From: Clostridiales bacterium
GTDB lineage: Bacteria; Bacillota; Clostridia; UBA1381
NCBI GenBank assembly: GCA_029219585.1
Contig: JAQXTR010000084.1
Span: 1 to 35,677 of the forward strand
Reading direction: 5' to 3'
DNA length: 35,677 nucleotides
Below, one piece after another: positions 15,970-25,994 of the stretch. The notes beneath the pieces are model-generated. The model was not told the origin of the DNA and did not search any database. It saw nothing but the letters and a program-made list of their open reading frames with translations. Positions within the stretch are counted from its first letter, which is position 1, and every line of letters starts with the position of its first letter. The translations under genes and the position numbers were made by a program.

Positions 15970-17670
15970 TTACATACTTTCAACAACCTCAATGCCCAGG
16001 AGTGCAAGAGCGGATTTTATAACCGTACAGGTTGCGTCTACTATCGCAAGACGCGCCTTTTTTGTTTCCTCGTCAACATCACTGCGCATAATCGGGTTTG
16101 TGTTGTAGAACTTGTTAAACATTTTAACAAGATTTGTAACATAGCGGTTTATATAGAATGGCTCGTTCTTTGCGGCCGCATCCTTTACCGCGTCACCAAA
16201 ATCGTTCAGCTGCTTAACAAGCATATATGCGTCATCTGAAACAGACTTTGAAAGATCCGCATTGCTGAAATCTATTCCGGCGGCCTTTCTGAGAATACTT
16301 CTGCCGCGGGCATAGCCGTACATACAGTACGGAGCCGACTCGCCGTCAAAATCAAGCATTGTATCCCATGAAAATACGATGTCCTTCTCTCGTGAGTTTT
16401 TAAGGAAGGTGTAAAGGATTGCACCGATACCTATCTTCTTTGAAACGTCATCTATATCGTTAACGGCTGAACCGTTGTTTATTATAATCTCTCGCGTCTT
16501 TTCGATTGATTCGTTCAGAACGTCCTCAAGGAATACAACGTCTCCGTGGCGGGTTGACATTGCCTTGCCCGGAAGCTTGACAAGCCCGAAGCCCACATGA
16601 ACGCAGTCCTTGCTCCATTCCCAGCCTGCGCGCTTCATTGTTTCAAAAATCTGTCGGAAGTGAAGCGACTGCGGAAGTCCTACAACGTAGATGTTCTTGT
16701 CGAAGTTATAGGTTCTGTGGCGGTAGAGCGCAGCAGCTATATCGCGGGTTGCGTAAATTGTAGCGCCGTCAGATTTGAGAATAATACACGGTGGCATATT
16801 CATATCCGATAAGTCAACCACCTGAGCTCCGTCGCTCTCAACGAGAAGCCCCTTGTCGCGGAGTATCTGAACAACCTCGTCCATTTTGTCCGAATAGAAC
16901 GCTTCTCCGTTATATGAATCAAATTCAACACCGAGCATATCATATACGCGCTTAAACTCTACAAGGCTCTGATCCTTGAAGTATTTCCAAAGTGCCGTGG
17001 TTTCATCGTCGCCGTCCTCAAGCTTCTTGAAATATTCTCTTGCCTCGTCCTCAAGCTCCGGATGCTTTTCAGCCTCCTCATGGAATTTAACGTATATTTT
17101 AAGCAGCTCTTTAATCGGATTCTTCTCAATCAATGCCGGATCGCCCCAACGCTTATATGCGCTTATGAGCTTGCCGAACTGTGTGCCCCAATCTCCGAGG
17201 TGGTTAAGCGATTGAACGTTATAACCCAGGAATTTATATATTCTTGCAAGAGAATTACCGACTGCAGTTGAGAAAAGGTGTCCTATATGGAACGGTTTTG
17301 CGATGTTCGGTGAGGAGTACTCAACGAGAATCGTTTTGCCTGCGCCCATGTCCGATCTGCCCCAGTTGTCTCCGGCATCTCTTGCCGCATTTACCGTATC
17401 GGTTATGAAAGCTGCACGGTTATAAAAGAAATTCAGGTAGCCGCCCACGGCGTCTATATGGTCAATCAGCTCGTCTGATGAAAGCTGGGCCGCCAGCTCC
17501 TGAGCGATAAGCGGCGGAGCCTTGCGCAGAACCTTGGCAAGCGGAAAGCACGGGAATGCCAGATCGCCCAGCTTTTCATCCGGCGGAGTTTCAACTGCTT
17601 TTTCAATAGCCGACTGTTCAAGTCCTGTCAGCTCTGCAAGCTTTTTTACTATATGTTCTTTAAAATCCAT
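15970..17670 (-). CDS. argS: Arginyl-tRNA synthetase
   Basis: The 566-residue class I synthetase attaches arginine to tRNA-Arg. It has the HIGH motif as HIGH (128-131, in PNIAKPFHIGHLF), a KMSKS-like loop as KAMSTRHGDVV, the N-terminal Add1 domain and the C-terminal DALR anticodon-binding domain (SAPYCMYGYARGRSILRKA onward). Length is usual for bacterial ArgRS. A weak AAGGG lies about 13 bases before the ATG. It is 20 bases downstream of glyA and probably translated from the fprA-glyA-argS transcript. Confidence 0.97.
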   Translation of the reverse strand: MDFKEHIVKKLAELTGLEQSAIEKAVETPPDEKLGDLAFPCFPLAKVLRKAPPLIAQELAAQLSSDELIDHIDAVGGYLNFFYNRAAFITDTVNAARDAGDNWGRSDMGAGKTILVEYSSPNIAKPFHIGHLFSTAVGNSLARIYKFLGYNVQSLNHLGDWGTQFGKLISAYKRWGDPALIEKNPIKELLKIYVKFHEEAEKHPELEDEAREYFKKLEDGDDETTALWKYFKDQSLVEFKRVYDMLGVEFDSYNGEAFYSDKMDEVVQILRDKGLLVESDGAQVVDLSDMNMPPCIILKSDGATIYATRDIAAALYRHRTYNFDKNIYVVGLPQSLHFRQIFETMKRAGWEWSKDCVHVGFGLVKLPGKAMSTRHGDVVFLEDVLNESIEKTREIIINNGSAVNDIDDVSKKIGIGAILYTFLKNSREKDIVFSWDTMLDFDGESAPYCMYGYARGRSILRKAAGIDFSNADLSKSVSDDAYMLVKQLNDFGDAVKDAAAKNEPFYINRYVTNLVKMFNKFYNTNPIMRSDVDEETKKARLAIVDATCTVIKSALALLGIEVVESM

Positions 17671-17690
17671 TATTTATTATATCCCTTCAA

Positions 17691-18932
17691 TCAAGCGTAA
17701 AGCGGGTGTTTTTCGCAGAGTGCGGCAACTCTTGTCTTAACCTCTTCCTTGTTGCCCTCAAAGTCCTTGATAGTCATAGAAATGAGCTTGCCGACTTCAA
17801 CCATGTCCTCCTCAACGAAGCCGCGTGAGGTTGTGGCGGGTGTGCCTATTCTCAGACCGCTTGTGACAAACGGGCTCTTTGTATCAAACGGAATAGCATT
17901 CTTGTTGCAGGTAATGCCTACCTCGTCAAGCATCTTTTCCGCCTCCTTGCCCGTAACGTCCTTATCTGTGAGGTCAACGAGCATAAGATGGTTGTCCGTA
18001 CCGCCCGAAACGAGCTTGAAGCCCTCTTCAACAAGCTGTGCTGCGAGAGCCTTTGCGTTCTTTGCAATCTGCTGCTGATATTCCTTAAATTCCGGCTTAA
18101 GAGCCTCTCCGAAGCATACTGCCTTTGCGGCGATTGTGTGCATGAGAGGACCGCCCTGGATGCCGGGGAATACAGCCTTATTGAACTTCTTTGAAAGCTC
18201 CTCATCGTTGGTGAGGATAAGGCCGCCTCTGGGACCTCTTAAGGTTTTATGTGTTGTTGTTGTAACAACGTCAGCGTAGGGCATCGGTGACGGGTGAACG
18301 CCTGCGGCAACAAGACCGGCGATATGCGCCATATCTACCATGAAGTATGCGCCTACTTCCTTTGCAATTGCGGCAAATTTCTCAAAGTCAATTACTCTCG
18401 GATAAGCTGACGCACCGGCAAGAATAAGCTTAGGCTTGCATTCAAGAGCAAGTCTTCTTACCTCGTCATAGTCAATAGTGTTTGTGTCCTTTGTAACGCC
18501 GTAGGGAACAATATTGAAATACTTTCCGGACATATTAACCGGCGAGCCGTGGCTGAGATGACCGCCCTGGTCAAGGCTCATTGAAAGAACAGTATCACCG
18601 GGTGTAAGAAGCGCGAAGAATACCGCCATGTTTGCCTGAGCGCCCGAATGCGGCTGAACGTTGGCATAGCCTGCATCAAACAGTTCCTTTGCGCGGTCTC
18701 TTGCAATATTTTCAACAACGTCCACATATTCGCAGCCGCCGTAGTATCTCTTTCCCGGGAGACCTTCGGCATATTTGTTTGTAAGCGGAGTTCCGTTCGC
18801 CTCCATAACCGTTTCGGACACAAAGTTTTCCGAAGCGATGAGCTCAATCTTATTTTTCTGACGGTTAGCCTCGTCCATGACTGCGGCGTAAACCTCAGGG
18901 TCATTCTGTTTCAATAATGTAAATTCTCTCAT
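17691..18932 (-). CDS. glyA: Serine hydroxymethyltransferase
   Basis: The 413-residue PLP enzyme converts serine and tetrahydrofolate to glycine and methylene-tetrahydrofolate. The PLP lysine is Lys229 in [14 protein letters not shown]; other signatures are [14 protein letters not shown] and [11 protein letters not shown]. The ATG at 18932 is chosen because GAAAGGA precedes it; the frame stays open to 18965 but that extension lacks an RBS and would leave only 2 bases to the fprA stop. It sits between fprA (35 bases) and argS (20 bases). Confidence 0.97.
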   Translation of the reverse strand: MREFTLLKQNDPEVYAAVMDEANRQKNKIELIASENFVSETVMEANGTPLTNKYAEGLPGKRYYGGCEYVDVVENIARDRAKELFDAGYANVQPHSGAQANMAVFFALLTPGDTVLSMSLDQGGHLSHGSPVNMSGKYFNIVPYGVTKDTNTIDYDEVRRLALECKPKLILAGASAYPRVIDFEKFAAIAKEVGAYFMVDMAHIAGLVAAGVHPSPMPYADVVTTTTHKTLRGPRGGLILTNDEELSKKFNKAVFPGIQGGPLMHTIAAKAVCFGEALKPEFKEYQQQIAKNAKALAAQLVEEGFKLVSGGTDNHLMLVDLTDKDVTGKEAEKMLDEVGITCNKNAIPFDTKSPFVTSGLRIGTPATTSRGFVEEDMVEVGKLISMTIKDFEGNKEEVKTRVAALCEKHPLYA

Positions 18933-18967
18933 AATATAGTTTCCTTTCGTTAATTCGTTTATCATTT

Positions 18968-20137
18968 TCAGTTTGCCAGAAGCTCGTCGGCAAGGGCTTC
19001 AAGCTTAGGGATATCAGCGTCCTTCATGACGGATTTTATTGTAACGATGTTTTCACAGATAGTAATATCCTTCATCGTCTCAAGCATTCCCTTCATTGTT
19101 CTTGCCGCAGTGGGACCCCATGTACCGTTCTCAATAAGAGCTGCCTTTCTGTTTCTCCAGCCTTTCATTATGAGATGCTGCATAAAATCATGCATGGGAG
19201 CGAATACTCCGCCGTCATATGATGCTGCGGCAAAGACTATTTTGCCGTATTTAAACGCGTCCTCGATACATTCGGCAATATCATCACGGCATATATCTGC
19301 AACAGCCACCTTCTCGGCTCCCTTAGCTCTTAATATTTCAGCAAATTTTTCAGCTGCTTTTGCCGTGTTGCCGTGTATGGAGGCATGAGCAACGAAAACA
19401 CCTTCTGCTTCAGGCTCGTACCTTGACCATGTATCGTAGAGTCCGATGTAATAGCCGAGATTTTCGTTAAGTACCGGTCCGTGAAGCGGACAGATAATGT
19501 TTATATCAAGAGCGGATGCCTTTTTAAGTACACTTTGTACCTGAGCGCCGTATTTTCCGACGATATTGAAGTAATAGCGTCTTGCCTCGCATGCCCAGTC
19601 ATCCTCCTGGTTTTCTATCGTACCGAAGGTACCGAAACCGTCGGCGGCAAAGAGGATCTTTTCCGAAGGCTCATAGGACATCATAACCTCCGGCCAGTGA
19701 ACCATAGGAGCGAATATAAATTTCAGTGTGTGCGAACCGAGAGAAAGCTCATCGCCGTCTTTAACGACAACCTTTCTGTCTGTAAGATCAATGTCAAAAA
19801 ACTGGTTTATGAATGTAAAGGTTTTTGCATTGCCCACAACCTTTATGGAAGGATATCTTTCTACCACGTTTGCAATATTTGCCGCATGGTCAGGCTCCAT
19901 ATGTGAAACGACAAGGTAATCAGGTGTTCTGCCGTCAAGCGCCTCATCAAGCTTTGCAAGCCATTCGCTTGTTCTGCGCTTATCAGCGGTATCCATAACA
20001 GCAATCTTTTCATCCATGATGAGGTATGAGTTATATGTCATACCGTTTGGAACAACATACTGACTTTCAAATAACCCAATATCAGCATCTTCAACACCAA
20101 TATATCTTATAGTGTCTGTGACAAATGTATTTTTCAT
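18968..20137 (-). CDS. fprA: Flavodiiron protein (FprA-type O2/NO reductase)
   Basis: The 389-residue protein has a metallo-beta-lactamase-like diiron domain and a C-terminal flavodoxin domain. All diiron ligands are visible: His79-Met-Glu81-Pro-Asp83-His84, His147, Asp166 and His219 (CPLHGP). The FMN loop is [15 protein letters not shown]. Such proteins reduce oxygen to water, or NO to N2O, to protect anaerobes, taking electrons from rubredoxin or F420-like donors. No rubredoxin domain is fused and none is encoded nearby. GGAGG precedes the ATG. It heads an apparent operon with glyA and argS. Confidence 0.95.
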   Translation of the reverse strand: MKNTFVTDTIRYIGVEDADIGLFESQYVVPNGMTYNSYLIMDEKIAVMDTADKRRTSEWLAKLDEALDGRTPDYLVVSHMEPDHAANIANVVERYPSIKVVGNAKTFTFINQFFDIDLTDRKVVVKDGDELSLGSHTLKFIFAPMVHWPEVMMSYEPSEKILFAADGFGTFGTIENQEDDWACEARRYYFNIVGKYGAQVQSVLKKASALDINIICPLHGPVLNENLGYYIGLYDTWSRYEPEAEGVFVAHASIHGNTAKAAEKFAEILRAKGAEKVAVADICRDDIAECIEDAFKYGKIVFAAASYDGGVFAPMHDFMQHLIMKGWRNRKAALIENGTWGPTAARTMKGMLETMKDITICENIVTIKSVMKDADIPKLEALADELLAN

Positions 20138-20170
20138 GTTTCTTTTCCTCCAAGATAAGTCTGCAATCTT

Positions 20171-20199
20171 ATTATAACACTGTTAAATAATTTCGTCAA
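20171..20199 (-). promoter_or_regulatory. Promoter of the fprA-glyA-argS operon
   Basis: On the minus strand: TTGACG (20194-20199), 17-base spacer, TATAAT (20171-20176), about 33 bases before the fprA ATG. Confidence 0.83.
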
Positions 20200-20260
20200 G
20201 GGCTTAAATCATATTGTTCAGAAAAACAGCAAAAAACAATAATTGTTATGATATTTGTTA

Positions 20261-20289
20261 TTGACAGCAAAAAAGCGATGTGATAAACT
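20261..20289 (+). promoter_or_regulatory. Promoter of nth
   Basis: TTGACA (20261-20266), 17-base spacer, TAAACT (20284-20289). GAGGTGAT follows before the ATG at 20310. The leader is very short (about 15 bases). Confidence 0.72.
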
Positions 20290-20309
20290 AGAGACGAGGT
20301 GATGAAGCA

Positions 20310-20954
20310 ATGACGAAAAAGGAAAGAGCGGCACTCATTATGGAAAAGCTTGAGGAAGTTTATCCCGATGTCGAGTGCTCATTGAATTACAGTACACCGC
20401 ATGAGATGTTGATTGCAACGCAGCTTTCGGCACAGTGTACGGATGCACGGGTAAACATAGTTACGCAAAGATTGTTTGAAAGATATAAAACAGTTGATGA
20501 TTTTGCGGAGGCGGATTATGATGAGCTGTGCGAATATATACGTTCCGCAGGCTTTTACCGCAATAAAGCGAAGAATATAATCGAATGCTGCAAAAGGATA
20601 AGAGATGTGTATAACGGAGAGGTGCCCGGGACAATGGAGGATTTGCTTACGCTTGCCGGAACGGGGCGTAAAACGGCAAATCTTGTTTTGGGCGATATTT
20701 TCGGTAAGCCTGCCATTGTTGTAGACACACACTGCATAAGGCTTACAAATCGAATGGGACTTACAACCAATGACGATCCGGTAAAAATCGAAGCAGATCT
20801 TAAAAAAATAATTCCTCCCGAGTCCGGCTGTTATTTCTGCCATCAGCTTGTAGCCCACGGCAGAGCGGTATGTACTGCAAGAAAGGCAAACTGTACAGAA
20901 TGTAATCTGAATGAGGTGTGCAAAAAGGTCGGACTGGACAAGAAAAAGAGGTAA
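20310..20954 (+). CDS. nth: Endonuclease III, DNA glycosylase/AP lyase
   Basis: The 214-residue enzyme removes oxidised pyrimidines from DNA. The helix-hairpin-helix is LLTLAGTGRKTANLVLGD with the catalytic Lys121; the catalytic Asp139 is in VVDTHCIRL. The C-terminal [4Fe-4S] motif is exact: Cys188-x6-Cys195-x2-Cys198-x5-Cys204. The usual PGVGRKTA reads AGTGRKTA here, a mild change in the hairpin loop. It is monocistronic, with its own promoter and a terminator. It is divergent from fprA, so two oxidative-damage defence genes share one intergenic region. Confidence 0.96.
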   Translation: MTKKERAALIMEKLEEVYPDVECSLNYSTPHEMLIATQLSAQCTDARVNIVTQRLFERYKTVDDFAEADYDELCEYIRSAGFYRNKAKNIIECCKRIRDVYNGEVPGTMEDLLTLAGTGRKTANLVLGDIFGKPAIVVDTHCIRLTNRMGLTTNDDPVKIEADLKKIIPPESGCYFCHQLVAHGRAVCTARKANCTECNLNEVCKKVGLDKKKR

Positions 20955-20980
20955 CCGCAGACATATGCGCATAAAAATAG

Positions 20981-21003
20981 AACGGAGTCTCCATGACTCC
21001 GTT
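20981..21003. terminator. Bidirectional terminator between nth and metG
   Basis: AACGGAGTC, loop TCCAT, GACTCCGTT: a 9-bp perfect stem. U-rich sequence follows on both strands (TTTATTTTTT on plus, CTATTTTTAT on minus). Confidence 0.85.
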
Positions 21004-21065
21004 TCACTTTATTTTTTAAATATATTTTTCATGGTTTCATTCAATATATAATAATATGTTTTACA

Positions 21066-22997
21066 TTAAACTATTTCAGCACCCGATTGAATATCGTTGA
21101 GCGTTGTAAGAACGGTAAGCTTGCCGTCATGCTCCGCGGAAAGAATCATACCGCAGGAGTCAAGCCCCATCATTTTTCGCGGAGCGAGATTAGCAATAAA
21201 TATTACATTTTTGCCTATAAGCTCCTCGGGGTCGTGATATGCCTTTATGCCGGAAAGAATCTGGCGCTTGTCGTTTCCTACCTGCAAGGTAAATCTTAAA
21301 AGCTTCTTTGACTTCTTAACAGGCTCACATTCGAGAACCTTTCCGACTCTTATGTCAAGCTTTTCCCAGTCCTCAAACGGAATATCTTCCTTATAAGGTG
21401 CGATTTCTATCTTTGGTTCAGTGTTTTCTTCCATTTCCTTTGCCAGCTCCTCTAATTTCTTTTCCATATCTATTCTTGCAAACAATACTGCGCCTTCGCC
21501 TACCTTTGTGCCGGGTTTTGTTATGCCGAAGGTCTTTGTACTGTCATATGAGAGATCTGATGCGCCGATCTGCTCCGCAATCTTCTGCGCGGTTTCGGGC
21601 ATATATGACGACAGGAGCGCCGCAATTATTCTGATGGTTTCAATGAGGTTATAAAGCACGGTGCCGAGTCGCGGCTTTGTTTCATCACTCTTTGCAAGTA
21701 TCCACGGAGTTGTTTCATCAATATATTTGTTTGCGCGGTTGACAACCTTCCAGATTTCATCAAGACTGTCCGCAACACGGAAGGTCGACATTTTTGTTTC
21801 AACCGCTTCAATTGCTCCTACAGCTGTCCTGATGAGGTCATCGTCACACTCGCCCGGTGTGTTGTTTTCCTCAATGACTCCGCCGAAATATTTGTTTACC
21901 ATTGCAACCGTCCTTGTGACAAGATTGCCGAGTGTATTGGCAAGGTCACTGTTATAGCGGCTTATGAATACCTCGTATGTGATTGTACCGTCCTGAGCAA
22001 ACGGCATTTCGTGGAGCATATAGTATCTTACCGCGTCAACGCCGAAATGGCGGACCATATCCTGAGCATATATAACATTGCCGCGCGACTTGCTCATCTT
22101 TTCCTCTCCGAACAGCATCCACGGGTGACCGAACACCTGCTTCGGCAGCGGTTCTCCCAGAGCCATAAGCATAATAGGCCAGTAGATTGTGTGGAAGCGC
22201 AGAATATCCTTGCCGATGATATGAACATTTGCCGGCCAGTATTTCTTATACAGCTCACCCGGGCTATCTACGTCATATCCGAGAGCGGTTATATAGTTTG
22301 AGAGCGCGTCAATCCATACATAGATAACGTGACCCGGATCGAACTCTACCGGAATACCCCACGTAAAGCTTGTGCGCGAAACGCACAGATCCTGAAGACC
22401 GGGCTTTATGAAGTTATTAAGCATTTCATTTTTTCTTGATTCCGGCTGAATGAAGTTCGGGTTCTGCTCAATATAATCCTCAAGCTGCTTCTGGTATTTT
22501 GACATTTTGAAGAAGTATGCCTCCTCCTTTGTCTTTTGCACCGGTCTGCCGCAGTCGGGACAGTTGCAGCCGTCTTTGAGCTGTGTTTTCGTCCAGAAGG
22601 ATTCACAGGGGGTACAGTACCAGCCCTCATATTCACTCTTGTAAATATCACCCTGATCGTATAGCTTTTTGAAAATTTTCTGAACCGCCTTTACATGGTA
22701 ATCGTCCGTGGTTCTGATAAAGCCGTCATAGCTGACGTTGAGCATATCGGCAATATCGCGGATTTCGCCCGCAATTTTATCAACATGCTGCTGCGGCGTT
22801 ATGCCCTCAGCCTCTGAAATCTCCTGTATTTTCTGACCGTGTTCATCCGTGCCGGTAAGAAAATAAACATCTTTTCCGACAAAACGGTTGTGACGTGCTA
22901 TTGCATCTGATAAAACAATCTCATAGGTATTCCCGATATGAGGTGTTTTTGAAGTATATGCAATGGCAGTTGTAAGGTAAAATTTTTCTTTTTCCAT
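21066..22997 (-). CDS. metG: Methionyl-tRNA synthetase
   Basis: The 643-residue class I synthetase has HIGN (20-23), KMSKS (300-304) and a zinc knuckle: Cys128-x2-Cys131 and Cys146-x2-Cys149, with another Cys144. The C-terminal 110 residues form an EMAP/Trbp111-like tRNA-binding domain (FEDWEKLDIRVGKVLECEPV, IANLAPRKMMGLDSCGMIL). The ATG at 22997 follows GAAGGAG with a 6-base spacer; the open extension to 23015 has no such RBS. It is last in a five-gene operon, 42 bases after the AI-2E-family gene. Confidence 0.97.
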   Translation of the reverse strand: MEKEKFYLTTAIAYTSKTPHIGNTYEIVLSDAIARHNRFVGKDVYFLTGTDEHGQKIQEISEAEGITPQQHVDKIAGEIRDIADMLNVSYDGFIRTTDDYHVKAVQKIFKKLYDQGDIYKSEYEGWYCTPCESFWTKTQLKDGCNCPDCGRPVQKTKEEAYFFKMSKYQKQLEDYIEQNPNFIQPESRKNEMLNNFIKPGLQDLCVSRTSFTWGIPVEFDPGHVIYVWIDALSNYITALGYDVDSPGELYKKYWPANVHIIGKDILRFHTIYWPIMLMALGEPLPKQVFGHPWMLFGEEKMSKSRGNVIYAQDMVRHFGVDAVRYYMLHEMPFAQDGTITYEVFISRYNSDLANTLGNLVTRTVAMVNKYFGGVIEENNTPGECDDDLIRTAVGAIEAVETKMSTFRVADSLDEIWKVVNRANKYIDETTPWILAKSDETKPRLGTVLYNLIETIRIIAALLSSYMPETAQKIAEQIGASDLSYDSTKTFGITKPGTKVGEGAVLFARIDMEKKLEELAKEMEENTEPKIEIAPYKEDIPFEDWEKLDIRVGKVLECEPVKKSKKLLRFTLQVGNDKRQILSGIKAYHDPEELIGKNVIFIANLAPRKMMGLDSCGMILSAEHDGKLTVLTTLNDIQSGAEIV

Positions 22998-23039
22998 TGT
23001 GTTCTCCTTCTTCACAGCGGCATCTGCCGTTGTGGGTAT

Positions 23040-24206
23040 TTATTTTGTTATAGTATCAAGATAGCATATAAACATCTTTATCTCATTTAGTATGAAATTA
23101 AAGAACTGTTTGAGAATTTTTATGATTCTGTCAAATAATCCGACCTTGTAGAAGCTGACGATTATCATAAGCAGTATAGGGCCTATAATCATTCCTATAA
23201 TGCCCCACCAGCGGTAACCGGTATACATTGAAACCAGAGTTATAAGAGGATTCATTCCCATTCTGTCACTGACAAGCTTAGGCTCAAGGATTCTGCGCAG
23301 AAGTATTACGGCAAGCCATACACACAGATAACCGATACCCAGTCTTATATTACCATATATAAAGTATATAACTGACAGCGGAAGAAGCGTAATGCCGCTT
23401 CCGAATACAGGAAGTGCGTCCAGTATAGCCGTAGCCGCCGCAACAACAAGCGCGAACGGAGCCTGAAGCAGCGTTAAAACAATGGCAATCAGCATAAAGA
23501 TGATAAACATCAGAATGAACTGTGCCTTAACATAGCCGCCGAGATAGGTTTTGCACTCAATTCGGAATTCGACAAGTCTCTGAATAATATTAGGTCCGAG
23601 AGCTTTTTTTATAAAGCTATCAAGTGCCTCCTGCTGCGAAACCATGAAGAACAGGGACAAAACAAATATTATAGCCCATATTATGCCTCCGGGCAGGGAT
23701 TTTGCAAAATCCTGAGCATTGTTAATGACCTCAATATTGGACATGAATTTCTGAAACTGCATCGTGAAGTTGTCGGAAAGACTGTCTATCGTGCTGCGGA
23801 CCGAATCCGGCATATCAAAATACAGTCTGTTCCATTTCATGTTGAAGCGTTCCCAGTTTCTCTGCAGTGTGTCAAAAATCACCGGCCACTGAGCATACAG
23901 ATTTTTCAGCTCTTCAAAAAGCTTACGGCCTATGCCGCCTATTATTGCAGTCAGCAGCGAAAGCGTTACCGTGATTACCAGAATAACGGATGCAAACCGC
24001 GGAAGCCTGAGCTTTTTATGCAGTCTGTCCGCGAGAGGATTTATCATTCTTGATATAATAAATCCGAATATGAACGGCGACAGCAGACTGAACACATACA
24101 AGAATGCTCTCAGTACGGGTCTTCCTGCAAAGAAGATAAGCACACATAAGCCGACGATAGTTCCCAGAACAATGGTCAGTTTTTTTAAGTTTTCGGTAAT
24201 TTTCAT
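23040..24206 (-). CDS. AI-2E/YtvI-family membrane protein
   Basis: The 388-residue protein has about eight membrane segments and a long soluble part between segments two and three (about 85-155). The C-terminal core includes ILDALPVFGSGITLLPLSVIYFIYG, RRILEPKLVSDRMGMNPLITLVSMYTGYRWWGIIG and GPILLMI, all typical of the AI-2E transporter family. Members include autoinducer-2 exporters, Na+/H+ antiporters and the sporulation protein YtvI, so the substrate is unknown. The ATG at 24206 follows GAGGTGA; the GTG at 24215 lies inside that RBS. It is 24 bases after the phosphoglycerate mutase-like gene. Confidence 0.86.
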   Translation of the reverse strand: MKITENLKKLTIVLGTIVGLCVLIFFAGRPVLRAFLYVFSLLSPFIFGFIISRMINPLADRLHKKLRLPRFASVILVITVTLSLLTAIIGGIGRKLFEELKNLYAQWPVIFDTLQRNWERFNMKWNRLYFDMPDSVRSTIDSLSDNFTMQFQKFMSNIEVINNAQDFAKSLPGGIIWAIIFVLSLFFMVSQQEALDSFIKKALGPNIIQRLVEFRIECKTYLGGYVKAQFILMFIIFMLIAIVLTLLQAPFALVVAAATAILDALPVFGSGITLLPLSVIYFIYGNIRLGIGYLCVWLAVILLRRILEPKLVSDRMGMNPLITLVSMYTGYRWWGIIGMIIGPILLMIIVSFYKVGLFDRIIKILKQFFNFILNEIKMFICYLDTITK

Positions 24207-24230
24207 ATGAATCACCTCTTGGAGCGGATA

Positions 24231-25454
24231 TTATTCGGCATTGCCCTTTTCGAGGAACTTATCCATAAGAGTATATCCCTTTTCAACGTAAATACCCGTC
24301 TGCTTGCCGTTATTCTCCGTGTATGACATACCCGAGCCGCCCTCTGTATTCCTCGAATCATAGATTACATACGGAACAGGATCGCTTACATGAGTTTTAA
24401 GGCTTATCGGTGTCGGATGGTCAGGCATAATGAGCATTCTGTAGTCTATGCCTCGCTTCTCAAGCTCCTCCTTAAGGAACTTAACAACTATGTTATCTAT
24501 GGTTTCAACGGCAAGCTTTTTCTTTTCCGGCTTGCCCTGGTGTCCCATTTCATCCGGCGCCTCCATGTGGATATACACAAAATCGCTGCCGTTGATAATT
24601 GCGTCAAGAGCGGCATGAGCCTTGCCCTCCCAGTTTGTTTCACAATTGCCTGTGGCTCCCGGAACGTCGATGGATTCCATACCGGCGCACTTTGCGATGC
24701 CCTTTATGAGGTCAACGGCTGAGATGACAGAGCCTTTAAGACCGTATTTCTCATAGAAGTTGCCTACGGACGGTTTTGTACCTTCGCCCCATACCCAGAT
24801 TGATGTTGCCGGATTAAGCCCGTTTTCTATTCTTGCCTTGTTTACGGGATGTTCCTTTAATATCTTTTCCGATGCCTTCATCATTTCAAGCAGTTTTTCG
24901 GCACCGTCGCCCTTGGGAAGATACTCACCCACACATTTATCCGAAATGTCGTGCGGGGGAGTAAGAGAAACATTTGTAGAGCCTCCGTTCCACACGCATA
25001 AGTGGCGGTAGCTGATGCCCGGATAGAACTTAATCGTATCCGTGTCAAGCTCTTTGGCGATTGCCTGCATAAGCTGTGTGCTTTCCTCGGTTGTAATCTC
25101 ACCTGAGGAATAGTCAAGCATTGTCTTATCCTCATAGTTTTCCTCATCCGAGAGAGTAACCAGGTTTGTTCTGAAGGTTACGTCATCGTCCTTCATCTCA
25201 ACGCCTATTGACGCTGCTTCAAGCGGCGAACGGCCTGTGTAGCACTTTTTAGTGTCATATCCCATAACAGAGAGGTTTGCAACGTCAGAGCCGGGCTTCA
25301 TTCCGTCCTGAACGGTTCTGCACATTCCAAGCTCGCCGTGGCGGGACATATAGTCAATGGTCGGCTTATCCGCGACCTCAAGAATGGTTTTTCCGTCAAA
25401 ATAATCAACCGGATAATCTGCCATTCCGTCTCCTAAAATAACAATATACTTCAT
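24231..25454 (-). CDS. Archaeal-type cofactor-independent phosphoglycerate mutase, or proposed homoserine kinase
   Basis: The 407-residue protein belongs to the alkaline-phosphatase superfamily. It starts MKYIVILGDGMADYPVD with the first metal Asp. PGSDVANLSVMGYD (54-67) carries the phospho-accepting Ser56. Other metal ligands are in IHMEAPDEMGHQG and LIMPDHPTPIS. The sequence fits the ApgM-like bacterial subfamily whose members have also been proposed to be homoserine kinases, since they often sit near threonine genes. No threonine or glycolysis gene is nearby here, so context does not decide. AAAGGAAG precedes the ATG. Confidence 0.88.
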   Translation of the reverse strand: MKYIVILGDGMADYPVDYFDGKTILEVADKPTIDYMSRHGELGMCRTVQDGMKPGSDVANLSVMGYDTKKCYTGRSPLEAASIGVEMKDDDVTFRTNLVTLSDEENYEDKTMLDYSSGEITTEESTQLMQAIAKELDTDTIKFYPGISYRHLCVWNGGSTNVSLTPPHDISDKCVGEYLPKGDGAEKLLEMMKASEKILKEHPVNKARIENGLNPATSIWVWGEGTKPSVGNFYEKYGLKGSVISAVDLIKGIAKCAGMESIDVPGATGNCETNWEGKAHAALDAIINGSDFVYIHMEAPDEMGHQGKPEKKKLAVETIDNIVVKFLKEELEKRGIDYRMLIMPDHPTPISLKTHVSDPVPYVIYDSRNTEGGSGMSYTENNGKQTGIYVEKGYTLMDKFLEKGNAE

Positions 25455-25479
25455 CTTTTTTCTTCCTTTCTTAGATATA

Positions 25480-25977
25480 TCACCAATGGAACTTGGTCAA
25501 TTGTCCCAGGTTTTTTAAGTTTTCAAATCCCATCTGGCGCATTGCCTCGTAAACCACGACAGCAACTGCGTTGGAGAGATTAAGACTTCTCGCGTCGGGT
25601 ATCATGGGGATTCGTATACAGCGCTCTTGGTGGGCGTATAAAAGCTCCTCGGGCAGCCCTGCATCCTCTCTGCCGAACAGAAGATAATCATTATCCTTGA
25701 ATTCCGCGTCAACGTATGTATGCTGTGCTTTTGTAGTGGCATAATGGTATCTTACATCGTCAGAAGCGGTCTTTTCAAAAAAATCCTCCAGATTATTATA
25801 GAACCGTACATTGAGCAGATCCCAGTAGTCCAATCCCGCGCGCTTCATTTTTTTATCGTCAATTTCAAAAGCCATAGGCTTTATTATATGCAGACCGCAG
25901 CCGGTAGCGGCACAGGTACGCGCAATGTTGCCTGTATTCTGCGGTATTCTCGGTTCGACAAGAACCACATTAAACAT
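25480..25977 (-). CDS. trmL: tRNA (cytidine/uridine-34 2'-O)-methyltransferase TrmL
   Basis: The 165-residue SPOUT methyltransferase has the trefoil-knot motifs FNVVLVEPRIPQNTGNIART, LLFGREDAGLPEEL and IPMIPDARSLNLSNAVAVV. TrmL methylates the ribose of the wobble base of some leucine tRNAs. Length is typical. It lies 25 bases upstream of the mutase gene and 17 bases downstream of the DUF362 gene, with GAAGGTGA before the ATG. Confidence 0.94.
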   Translation of the reverse strand: MFNVVLVEPRIPQNTGNIARTCAATGCGLHIIKPMAFEIDDKKMKRAGLDYWDLLNVRFYNNLEDFFEKTASDDVRYHYATTKAQHTYVDAEFKDNDYLLFGREDAGLPEELLYAHQERCIRIPMIPDARSLNLSNAVAVVVYEAMRQMGFENLKNLGQLTKFHW

Positions 25978-25994
25978 CTGTATTCACCTTCAAA

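Noticed and set aside
15919-16239. A 106-codon plus-strand frame
   Set aside because: It runs through the terminator hairpin and then antisense to argS, with no RBS or domain.
20138-20170. T-box or other tRNA-sensing leader before the fprA-glyA-argS operon
   Set aside because: The leader is only about 30 bases between -10 and ATG, far too short for a T-box.
23008-23036. Hairpin around CGGCATCTGCCG between the AI-2E-family gene and metG
   Set aside because: The stem is short, no U run follows and metG is 42 bases downstream with a good RBS. It is not supported as a terminator.
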